Source: Rhizoclosmatium globosum (taxonomy: Eukaryota > Chytridiomycota > Chytridiomycetes > Chytridiales > Chytriomycetaceae). From it: a DNA stretch of 32,734 nt. The notes beneath the pieces were generated by a model, which made no database searches, was not told where the DNA came from, and saw nothing but the letters and a program-made list of their open reading frames with translations. This document shows, piece by piece, positions 10,901 to 22,345 of the stretch; positions within the stretch are counted from its first letter, which is position 1, and each line of letters starts with the position of its first letter. The translations under genes and the position numbers were made by a program. The stretch covers positions 1-32,734 of the forward strand of contig MCGO01000327.1 in the NCBI GenBank assembly GCA_002104985.1, in the 5' to 3' direction.

Positions 10901-11515
10901 TCCAAAAGGAGTACTGTCAAGGCAGTAGTCTGATTGAATGCTGGAAATGGACCAGTCAGGGTGGAACTAGTCAACTCGCTGAAGCAAATCATTATTGAAG
11001 AATAAATCATATGCTTCTCTTACAGTTTTTGCAAAGCCGGAGGCCAAATTGTTGGCAACGCACCTGTGAAATCCTTCACCAAAAATCTACGTGAAAAATA
11101 AGTCAATTATATATGAACTGCAAGCAACTCACAAGTATGTTAATTGTGTTAGCCCGCTCAAGTCAGGGAATGGACCGTCTGTCTGAATACCCATACCGTA
11201 GTTGAGTTGGCTGCGACTTACAGTAAATAGTGATGATGAGAGAAATCAAGTCTTACATTTCCGTGATTGAGCCATTCTTGCATCGAACATCACAAGAAAC
11301 GTCAGGAGGGCAGTTCACGCCAGACACTGTTCCGTCAGAGTCGCAACAAGTGGTTGCGTCAATTATGCCGAACATCTCAGGCCAAGCACTTTTGGCTATT
11401 GCACAGTCGTTTGCAATAACCTTGTCAATGGTTGATCATTAGCATCAACACTATTAAAGAGGAGACGCACCTTCGTTGCTCCGAGGAGGAAGGCCAATAA
11501 GATAAGTGGTTCCAT
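7940..11515 (-). CDS. LRR-stalk surface protein, copy B
   Basis: Signal-peptide exon 11515-11471 (MEPLILLAFLLGATK), a 50-nt intron, then cap exon 11420-11257 ([31 protein letters not shown]). LRR exons follow ([33 protein letters not shown]; 10285-10737), with units like FTGPLPAFPDSLEEI. Next come the second Cys piece (9870-10079), the central domain (9290-9800) with SRKRDDLETQ, the Thr/Pro then Gly/Ser/Asn stalk, and the C-terminal domain after an intron at about 8392-8447. The product should be secreted and cell-wall or membrane attached. Two oddities: at the junction near 10770 the splice sites homologous to copies A and D break the frame, although a 30-nt intron (10768-10739) restores it. 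Also, one extra T in the tail codons changes the hydrophobic end to FFVVHFLKL. An adhesion or sensing role is inferred from architecture only. Confidence 0.75.
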
Positions 11516-11847
11516 TTTTGGGTTGATTGAAAAAAGGATAACGATCTTGAACCGGAAAATAATACTTCCAAGAAGATAATTTGAAGACGCGACAGAACAA
11601 GCAGCAACAATGGTATTTCACGTGAAGAGAAAGAAGGCAGTTGAGATGAGGGAAAGAAACAAAAGGACTGCGTCCTGACTTTCAGCATTTAAATGGTGTT
11701 AATATATATCGTTGATTGTGATCTGATAATCAAAGCGGATCCAACATCCTTGGCTGGAGCTGCAATGGGGGTAGTCGAGTCGTTCGAAAAATTAGTTGTG
11801 CCGTGTGCCAACGGAATCCAAAATTGGCGAGAGAGAAGTTTTGAGGG
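11516..11847. other. Spacer upstream of LRR copy B
   Basis: This contains the presumed promoter of copy B and about 160 bp (11690-11847) of sequence not recognised elsewhere in the window. No gene is supported. The LRR relic starts abruptly near 11848. Confidence 0.4.
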
Positions 11848-12103
11848 CTGCTCCACACATAGTGTCGATTGAGGAAGCTCCGCTCAAACAGTTTATCCCG
11901 GAAACAGAACCATAGTCTCCATATTGGATGCAGCATAACACTGGATCAATTAATCTAAAGAAATGAGGCCACACACCTTTGGCAACTTGGCAGTCGTTGG
12001 CTGCAGCCTTGTACGCACGTTAGATGAACTCAGATCACCGGATAAACTTGCTGTCGCGTTTTCAAAGGGAGCAACCAGGAGGATGGGTGAGTCCACTTCG
12101 CAG
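11848..12103 (-). pseudogene. Startless N-terminal relic of an LRR gene
   Basis: This aligns with the first two exons of copy A (4686 to about 4440): the signal-peptide exon (KWTHPSSWLLPLKTRQ-like, with a frame change), the intron, and the cap with CCIQYGDYGSVSGINC. Relative to copy A, the start ATG and about 12 nearby bases are gone, so the exon now begins GCG AAG TGG at about 12102. The intron donor GTAAG has become GCAAG. Homology ends near 11848 in mid-cap. It lies divergent to the intact FCP1-like gene, in the same arrangement as copy A and FCP1-like fragment 2, so it is probably what is left of the ancestral neighbour. Confidence 0.75.
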
Positions 12104-12222
12104 CAGAAGAAAAAAATATGGACTTCCAACTTGGATCCCGAAAGTATAATGGTCTCTTTCATATTTTCAGAAAACAGAATGTTACCCAATCTCCTTCTCA
12201 CTTCCTTTTTCTTTGTTCGAAA
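12104..12222. promoter_or_regulatory. Upstream region of FCP1-like gene (former divergent promoter)
   Basis: This 119-bp interval between the LRR relic and the FCP1-like ATG is homologous to 4687-4855 but shorter. It should drive the intact phosphatase gene; the leftward direction now faces a dead LRR relic. No TATA box or named site is evident. Confidence 0.45.
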
Positions 12223-13595
12223 ATGACATCTCCAAAACGAAAGCTGTTGATAGTTCTAGATCTCAACGGCACTCTGATCGACCGGTTATCCAAAGGCCCC
12301 GAACGAGTGTTAGCGAACCGGAATCCGCTATGTCCCAAGGAACCGGACACGACGCTCAACAGGAACAAGTTGAGTTAGATGTCGCTTTGGGTAGTTAGTT
12401 AGCAGATATGGACAACTGACACTGGCACAAAAAAGAGTGTTCCTGCGACCGTACTTGGACGTCTTTCTTCAGTTTCTTCTCGATAACTTCCATGTTTCTG
12501 CGTGGACGTCTGCAACGCCAAAGAACTCGGGCCCGCTTGTCGACTTTATCTTTGAGCCGTTTGGAGGTGCGAAGCCGCTTGAGTTTGTGTGGTGAGTCGT
12601 GTGTTTTGGAGTGAGAGAGTGGTTGATTGGGTGCTGATGCCGTTTGGTTTTGGGTTGGTTTGGCAGGGATCGAGAGAAGTGTATCATTGAGCCTACGCCT
12701 GAGAAGGAGTACAATTCTGTCAAGGACCTCACGAAAATATGGCTTGATAATCCGGAGGGAGAAGATGCTGCGAATCCAAAGGGCCTGTGGAATGAGCACA
12801 ATACGATCTTGGTTGATGATTCAGCGTGCAAGTCTTGCCGGACACCCCTAAATCATCTATTGGTTCCAACTTTCAGCGTCGGGGACACGAAACTCACACG
12901 GAACTGTGATGAAGATACTTGTACGTTTTCATCTTGGCAATGAGTGGAAGCTGACGTTGCCATTTCTATTTATAGGCCTGCTGTCTACTGTATCTTACCT
13001 CAAAGCTATGCTTGAAGCGCATGCGTTTGCAGAAAGCAAGAACTGTGAATGGTCCGTCCAAACGTACATGAAGGAGACGCCGTTGTATATTGAGTCCGGA
13101 AACGATAATGCAGTCTACCTACGGAATGAACATATCGTGAGCCCAACGCGTGAAATGTATATCAACAGACACCGATCCGGACCAGAGAGGGAATTGCTGG
13201 GAGAGATTGCGACTATTCCTCCGTTTGATCCTGCCAATGGTAAACGGTGGCCCGCCAAGAAGCAGTGGGAACCTCGATCGCCTGGATGGAAGCAGAAATC
13301 GAATGGACAAATACCGCGTGAAACTGAAAATGGGGATCAGATGGAAGGGGTGGTTGCGAATGGAGTCATTGATGATGGAGTTGCTGCAGACGGAATTAAT
13401 GGGGAGGAGGAGAGAGAAGTGGGAGGCTCGGCCAAGAAGATCAAGAAAAAGAAGAGTAAAGGGAAAAAGAAGCGGGCAGAGAACATGATGAGCCAGGATG
13501 AGGGTGAGGTGACTGCAGGGCAACAGAAGGAGACAGAAGCAAGTGAGCAACACCAGCGAAAGAAGCGTGAATCCTCAATATCAGACGCCGAATGA
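12223..13595 (+). CDS. FCP1/NIF-type HAD phosphatase-like protein
   Basis: Predicted 402 residues in four exons (12223-12368, 12403-12591, 12667-12920, 12976-13595), in frame throughout. The N-terminus KRKLLIVLDLNGTLID is the first HAD motif of the FCP1-homology family. RPYLDVFLQFLLDNFHVSAW, WTSATPKN, LEFVWDREKC, KDLTKIW and NTILVDDSACKSC follow in the order of this fold. The C-terminal third is charged and disordered, with a Lys-rich stretch (KKIKKKKSKGKKKR) that could be a nuclear localisation signal. Family members act on phosphoproteins such as the RNA polymerase II tail, or occur in TIM50. Here the usual DxD reads DLN, so the second catalytic Asp is Asn, as in the DLNG subfamily, and activity is uncertain. 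The first intron would be only 34 nt. Two 5' fragments of this gene lie at 496 and 4856. Confidence 0.85.
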
Positions 13596-13702
13596 GCAGT
13601 AAATGGCAGTAAAATGGGGCAAACAAATAAACGAATAACCAACAAAGAAAGAGCACGTCTCAATCCCTTTTTTCCGACACCAACCAAAACCAACCACCCA
13701 AA

Positions 13703-15852
<2,150 letters not shown>

Positions 15853-16138
15853 ATCGTCTGTCTGGATTCCCGGGATATCCCTTCAAATGATACTCTTTTT
15901 GCTTTACCCTAAACTCCTCCGCCTGTGTTGTTGTTTTTTTCATTTGTTGACTTCATCCTTGAATAAAGATGTTGTTTGATGTCCTTTAAATGGCTCGTTC
16001 CCCTTTCGTTTACGTTTTGGGCTTGCCCTTTTCTCCAAATTAGTTTTTTCTATGAAGGGAACAAACTTTCGTTGCAAATTGGTAGATAGAGGGAAATCCA
16101 CTCAACAAAAAAACTATTCTCGAAATCAATCCAGTGAT

Positions 16139-17069
16139 ATGTTCAAGCTTCCAAAGCACGGTCACGGTCACTTAGCTCGCTCCAACGAAGGATACACCGC
16201 CCAGCCACCACCATACCCACCAAGCAACAACCAACCTCCATTTGATGGATACCTCGCTGAATCCAACTACTTTTCCTACCAGAACAATTCAGGCAGATGG
16301 AAAACCAACAGTCTGAGACAAATATCCCGGTCTCCACTTGTGGTTGCCATCGTTCTTGCGCTGATTGCTACGGGGATGGTCGTTGCCGCTACGATTGTTC
16401 CAGCGTTTTATTCATTTTATTATACGGTTTCGCCTTTTGGTAGTGTGATTGAGTGAGTGTTTTCGCTGGGCGTGGGAATTCCCTTCACTAATCTTGTTCA
16501 AAATGAAATAGGGAGACGGGCCTGTTTCAGTCAAGAATTTGTCAAGATCAGAATTGCACAATTTATGGAGGGGATTTGTGCAGTATGTTGGACGACAGGA
16601 ATTGGATTGGAAAGGTGGGATCAACTACACCAGCCACCGAATGCTCGCAATTAGCAGCGCTACGAGTTGGCATTATCATTGGTTTGTTTTTGTATCATTA
16701 TCGACGCAATATACTTAATATTTCGCAGCGGATGTCATTTCACTGTTTGTGGCACTTTCTTTGGTACATCAATACAGAGTCGGGCTCTTGTGGACAAAAA
16801 GGCTCTCAATAGGCATTTTGGCGCTCAGTAGTGAGAAAACATATTTATACAGCTTGTGTGAGCTTCATTCTAAATATATCTGCCTCACAGCATTCCTATT
16901 GCTAACGCTGATTGCTGGCACAGTTCACTTGAAAACAATGCCATTATTTACAGCAAGTAAGGATACAAATAAGGTTACGTTGGGTTCTAGCTTTTACTCG
17001 CTTGTTGGTGGAGCTTTTGTCGAAGTGATGGCTGGTGGATTTGTGTTATGGATTGGACGAATTGTGTGA
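16139..17069 (+). CDS. Four-TM claudin/SUR7-like membrane protein
   Basis: Four exons (16139-16452, 16512-16681, 16729-16827, 16891-17069) give 253 residues in frame. A Pro/Asn/Tyr-rich cytosolic N-terminus (QPPPYPPSNNQPPF) precedes TM1 (VVAIVLALIATGMVVAATIV). The extracellular loop has several cysteines (RICQDQNCTIYGGDLC, ATECSQ). TM2 is near LRVGIIIADVISLFVAL, TM3 near FLLLTLIAGTVHL and TM4 near VGGAFVEVMAGGFVLWI. This layout resembles claudin-like or SUR7/PalI-type tetraspan proteins that organise plasma-membrane domains, but no family-defining motif is certain. An in-frame upstream ATG at 16052 would add 29 residues; I prefer 16139 only because the upstream part is featureless. Confidence 0.7.
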
Positions 17070-17229
17070 CATTACTTCATTGTTGCTTCTATCCTTTGTT
17101 TTATTCTTTTTTCAAGATATTGTTAGTAAATGGCGCGATTTCGAGGCACCTTTGAGAGGGCGAAGGACATTTTTGGAATCACACAGAATCACCTTTTGAA
17201 TACTCTCACGTAACGAAAAAAAAACAAAC

Positions 17230-17901
17230 ATGCCAAACCAAACAGTCAAGGTTGTCTACCAACACGAGCACGCGAGCGCAACTGAACATGCCGAGTCTGC
17301 CTTTTGGGCGTACGCGAACAAGGGTAATAGTCATTTGGTTTATTATGAGTGATTCCAGCTGACTGAGTCTCCCACCCACCCTTTACTACTTCAATCCAAT
17401 GCCATAGACATGGTTCGTACCTTGTATAAAGCTACCATAATACTAACAAGCAACACGCTTTAGCTCCACAAATGGCGCGATGACAAGACAGTGCCACTAG
17501 TTGATGTGTTGGAATGTGAGTTTTGGTGCCTCCTTCACAACTCTATTTTTGGGAATCTCGTTCCTAACCTGACACTCGCCCTTTTGACACAGCATTCGAT
17601 GTATACCAGAGCGACTCGAAGGGAATCAGCGGAGTCCAGCACGTCGCGAGTAAGGCTGAGTTGAAGTGAGTCAACTAATTCTTTTGTTTGTGCCTCCTTC
17701 TCGAGTCTTCCATTCGATAAAGTCATTGAGTCGTTCTATTACTGATTTTAATTGCATAGGATCGCATTTGGCTTTGAAGACAATACTCAAGTGCTCCAGG
17801 AGATTCTCGGCAAGGGCAAGGAACACGCGATTAAGCTCAAGGACAAGGATACGAAAGCGAGAGCTGGTAATGTTAGCGGATACCACCAGTCTTCGCGTTG
17901 A
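17230..17901 (+). CDS. RTC3: RTC3-like protein (SBDS N-terminal-domain family)
   Basis: Five exons (17230-17323, 17408-17412, 17464-17515, 17593-17665, 17760-17901) give 121 residues, close to the yeast RTC3 size. The product reads VKVVYQHEHASATEHAES, then KWRDDKTVPLVDVLESFDVY, GISGVQHVASKAELKIAFG and VLQEILGKGKEH, the pattern of the stand-alone SBDS N-terminal domain (hydrophobic core, SFDVY, ASKxEL, FG). Yeast RTC3 is implicated in RNA metabolism and stress; the molecular role is not settled. The second exon is only 5 nt (acatg). Skipping it sends the frame into a stop within a few codons, so it appears essential. The splice signals on both sides are conventional, with a CTAAC-like branch site in intron 2. 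Confidence 0.85.
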
Positions 17902-18103
17902 AGGTGTTGGTCGCGTATGTTGACAGGATGTGTATACTTGCTGCTTTGAACGTGATTTGATTATGAGTGGAATATGCATGCTGTATCTCTGTAATAAAAC
18001 AAAATGTCTCATTTAATCGATTTTATTGCGTTTGTTCTCTTTGGATAGAACAGGAGAAAACATCAAATTCCAAAATTAGAGTCTCACTCCGAATCAGGCA
18101 GGA

Positions 18104-21100
18104 ATGAGCACCTCTTCTGAAGCATCGGCTCTGACGTCTGCATCGACAAGTCCTGCCACGGCGCTTGGAGCAACTGGAAGTGGAAGTGGGAGTGGAAGCG
18201 GCAGTGGCAGTAACAGTTCGGCCCAAGGACCGCTGCCGCCGCCACTCGAAACCAAACCAATTCCAAGCCCAATCAGCATCCAAATAGGCGTCAATTCCAA
18301 TTCCAAGCCAAAGACGCTTTCGTTCTTTGTTCCGCTTTCGTCGCCGAATCGTCGGTCGCCAACGCTTCCTTCTTTTGCGACTCTTTCGCCGGTCGTGTCT
18401 CCGGATTCAACGGCGAAAATGATGGAACTGCGCCTGACTCGCGCCTTTGTTCGGCGGAGGGCCTTGCTCCAAATCAGGAAAACGGTGGCGGCCCGACGAA
18501 TCACAACTGCGAGAATTAAGGTTCTGCTCTTTCAGCAGCTGCAACACACGGCTACCCTGCAGCAACGTGCTCATATCAAGTTCAAGCAAATGGCCGCTGA
18601 CTTGAACAGACGCGTGCACTTGGCTGCTGTCATTGCTCGCTCTCAATACAGAAGGAATAGCCGCTCAATCATCCAGTCATCAGCCGCTCTCAAACGCGCA
18701 CTTGAACTGCGTCGTGCATTGTCTCAGACTTTTGTTGAATTTTTGGGTGAGACAAGGGAGAAGGAGAGGGAGTTTCGACGGGCTGCCAGTTTGGGTGATT
18801 TAGTAGATTCAGACGATTTAATGGATTCAAACTACGGTGGCGATGATTACGACGAGTATTCAGATTATTATGGTGGAGAGGAAATCATGTCTCCGTCACG
18901 CACTACCGATTCCAGTGTTGCATCTCCACCCCACCGCCGAATGGAGGCAATTGACCATCTTTCTGATTTAATTCGTGCGCTCCAAGTTGAACGCGATGGT
19001 GAAGACAGCTCGAGTATAACAAGTTACAATGACTCCATCACGGCCGTTTCTGATTCAGACCTCCTTGCACAATTCGAATCTTCATATAGTCCAACTCGAC
19101 GCACAAGCCCCATCAATGCAACGGAAAGGATTAATCATATAATCGAGCTCCTGAAATCATCCATGGACCACGACCGTTCTGGGATGCCCTCATCCCCGAC
19201 GAAATCTAACGATTCAAGGTCCTCCCCATCCTATGCTTCAGAACTAGAAGACACTCTGCCTCCTCTCACTTCCCCAACAACTTCAACGCTTGTCTCAATT
19301 CGTCGTCTTTCAGCCTTACTTGCTGAAAACGAAGCTCTCCTTGGCATTCCGTCATCTGCATCTTCCTCTTCAGCTTACCCATCGCCAACAAAACGGAGAT
19401 CTTCTATTGCGACCAGACTCTTGAGAAAGCGTGACTTGACGGATGAACCCCTCAGTGACTTGATTGAGCGAAACAAACACTTTCCAATCAAAATGCTAGA
19501 TGGGCTTGATGAAACCGAATATTTAGAACTCGTTCCGCTCTTACCCACTGTAACACGATTCACCCTGCGAGAACTAGACATGGATGAAGTAAACCTGAAA
19601 TCTAATTTTTGTTAAATGTGTGCTAATCCACCTCCCAGATTCTATTGAACCCACAACTTCGACATGACCTCTATTTCGACCCAAACCTTCAATTCAAGCC
19701 AAACACAACACCTCTCAAACAATCTCGTGCAGAAACGTACTGGACTGCCATTAAAGAAGAACTTAAAAACAAGGAAACATGGCGACTTCCGCTGATTCTG
19801 CATGAAGTGAAGGCGATTTTGAAGGAACTTATTCCATACAGCGCCGATTTTAGTGCCGAGGTGGAGGCGAATATGGATATTGCGTATTTTGCACAGGAGT
19901 TGGAGCATGGAGTGTTTGATCCTGCTGTGGTTGTAAAATGGCTTTGTGGAGTGTTGAAAAAGAATTGCGCGCCGGCTCGAGACGGTGATGTGGACGCAGT
20001 AGTAGCGGCTGTTGAAAATGGAGACGTAGGTGAAGGGTTGAAGATGCTTTTTGGTGTCCTTGAAGTTATGAAGCTCGTAAGCTCCTCTCATCACGATTCC
20101 ATAACCTATTTCGATTATTGAAATCCATTTTAAAGGACTACGCAAACCACCAACTCACCCGCATCCGCCCACACGTCCTCGAACGCGCCGTAGAATTCGA
20201 ACGAACCTGGTTCCGCACACAACTCCTCCACGACCGCGTCTCCACAACCCGCATCGAATCCTGGCTCAAGCAAACATACACCCGCCTCCTCCAAACCCCT
20301 CCAACCCCGTCCCTCACCCGCGTATACACATCCGCCCTCCTCCACACCCTCTCCACCCCAATCGACGACGACACCGCCTCCGAAACCCTCCCAGAATGCT
20401 TCGGAATGGACATTTCGCGACTCCAAACCTTCCGCAACGATATGCAAGATATAATCATCCAATCGATCCTCCTCCTCTTGTACAAACAGCTCGCGGGACC
20501 TCGCGCGGCAGCTGCTGCAGGGCATATGAAGACTGTGAAAGAGAATCTTTGGATTCTTTTGAATGACAGTGATACGTCTCTTACACATGTTGTGTTGGAG
20601 ATGGGACGCAGTGCAGGTGTGATGAGGGGGCGAGAAGTTGGGGAGCAGGAGCGGGGTGTGTTTTTGGGGGTTGTTGAGAAGGCGTTGGAGACGGGGAGTC
20701 GAGTATTTGAGATGGTTTCCGGACGGGTTATGGAGGTTGTTGGGGATGTACTTGTTCGAGGGATTGAGGGTGGTTCGACTGCTGTAAATGCGAGTGGGAG
20801 TGGAAGTGGAGTTGTGGAGAGTGAAAGTGAAAGCAGTAGTAGTGGTTCAGATAGCTCTCCGGAACAAGCTGGACCCCCATTGACGCTTGCTCAAAGACAT
20901 CAGCAGCAACAGCAACAAAAACATTTGCAGCAACAGCAGGAACAAGAAATTAACTCACCTGCAACTGGAAAGAAAGGGGTTGTGCTCGATAGGGCAAAGT
21001 TGGTAAAATATGGATTTGTAGAGGTGCAAGAGGAAATGTTGGATTTGGCGGAACGAATGCTGGAATTCTGCAAGTTTAACTATGCCATCTATTTCGATTT

Positions 21101-21191
21101 GTTGAGTGGCTTCTATGAGGAAGCTCGAAAAGCCGATGTGACGAAGGAAGAGGGACCCGAGAAGTTGGGAGATAAAATAGGTGGAAGTTGA
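18104..21191 (+). CDS. Tcp11/SOK1-family protein
   Basis: Three exons (18104-19588, 19639-20076, 20136-21191) give 992 residues. The Tcp11 domain begins around residue 490: RHDLYFDPNLQFKPNTTPL, ETYWTAIKEELKN, LPLILHEVKAILKELIP, DIAYFAQELEHGVFDPAVVV, WLCGVLKKNCAPARD, EGLKMLFGVLEVMKLDYANH. It continues with the Tcp11 helical repeats in exon 3. The N-terminal half has a Gly/Ser tract (residues ~25-37) and a long Arg-rich helical region (residues ~105-225) that may bind nucleic acid or partners, then Ser-rich disordered sequence. A Gln-rich insertion (HQQQQQQKHLQQQQEQE) interrupts the C-terminal domain. In yeast SOK1 suppresses loss of cAMP-dependent kinase, and animal TCP11 affects cAMP/PKA signalling in sperm; a related role here is inference. 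The gene converges on the flavin reductase. Confidence 0.88.
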
Positions 21192-21242
21192 GTATAATTA
21201 TGATGATAAAGTGTTAAAATGTTGGATAAATGAGGAACTAAT

Positions 21243-22163
21243 TCAGCGGTCACTAATACCAAACATGAAAGTTTCGACGCCTGCTCCCAAACTCTCAACA
21301 CAGGATTTCACAGTTTTCATGAACACCTCAGAACCGGAAATGACAACCTTTGCCGACATCTTCTCGTCCTACAACCACTTCTCAACGAGTTGCTCTGCAG
21401 TACCCTTCTCCCAAACAATCTCAAACTCAAAGCGACTGTCAATTGCAAATTGTCCAACCACATCAGAAACCAGAAATTGAGTCGACTCAAGGGCAACTCT
21501 TTCCAAACCCCGAATCTCCTCTTCAATAAAAACGTCCTTCTCATCACGAACCTTGAACACAAGCTTTACACGTGTTTGATCATTCGGGTTTGTAAGAACC
21601 GCCCTTGCAATATTGATCAGGGGTGTGATACCGGTACCAGATCCAACAAAAATAAGCGCAGAGACTTTGTTGGCAGTGTATCCGAAGCTACCATGACATA
21701 ATGAGATTGAGAACTTGACGGATGGGGAACGCTCAACGTTTTGAAGGATGGTTGACATGACGCCGTTGGGAACAAGACGGACTATGAGGTCGATTCGACC
21801 GGCTTGCATATCTGAATAAGTTGTAACTGGAGTATAGTTCCGAATGATGGCGTTCTGCTTCGTTTCTGCACGCAAAGCTATGTGTTGTCCAGGAGTCGTG
21901 TTTGAGGAAACGTCACTCGTGCATTGAAATACGATACGCATAACAGTATCATTCAACATTTCGACGCGATAAACAGAGACAGGAACGAACGAGTTACAGT
22001 TCATGTCGAACCTAGCCGAAATTTCCTCTTTCCCAGTCGCAACAGAAACAACTGGATCCCTCGTTCGATCACACCAATACAAAAAGACTTCCATAATCAC
22101 AACTTCAAGGACGGTCGTGAACCACATAGCCCCCTTCATCGCCTCCACAACGCGACTCGGCAT
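21243..22163 (-). CDS. Cytochrome b5 reductase-like FAD/NAD(P)H oxidoreductase (in-frame TAG)
   Basis: The open frame from 22163 to a TAG at 21369 encodes 264 residues. An N-terminal hydrophobic helix (MWFTTVLEVVIMEVFLYW) would anchor it in a membrane. Then come an FAD-binding barrel with PGQHIALRA and RNYTPVTTYS (the RxYTP flavin motif), LIVRLVPNGVMSTIL, and the nucleotide-binding start FVGSGTGITPLI. These are the marks of the ferredoxin-reductase/cytochrome b5 reductase superfamily, which moves electrons from NAD(P)H through FAD to a haem partner. Past the TAG the same frame runs 41 more codons (AKVVISGSEVFMKTVKSC ... FMFGISDR) to a TGA at 21243, and that part matches the expected C-terminal end of the nucleotide-binding lobe. 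The TAG therefore looks like a mutation, sequence error or readthrough site. The convergent Tcp11 gene ends 52 bp away. Confidence 0.75.
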
Positions 22164-22345
22164 GCCAATAGAAGAAGTTGGATAGCTTGCGTATGAGGCT
22201 AGCGGTAATGGTAATTGCCATCACGGTACTGTTTTGGATGATGATTCTTGAACCAAAAGACACTGGTCTTTTTCAATTATAAAAATGTTAAATGTTGAAA
22301 AAAAACTGATAATTCTAAAATACGCCAGAATGAAAGAACTGCTAT

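Noticed and set aside
18023..18504. Minus-strand frames opposite the Tcp11 N-terminus
   Set aside because: Shadow of the Gly/Ser repeat and Arg-rich exon.
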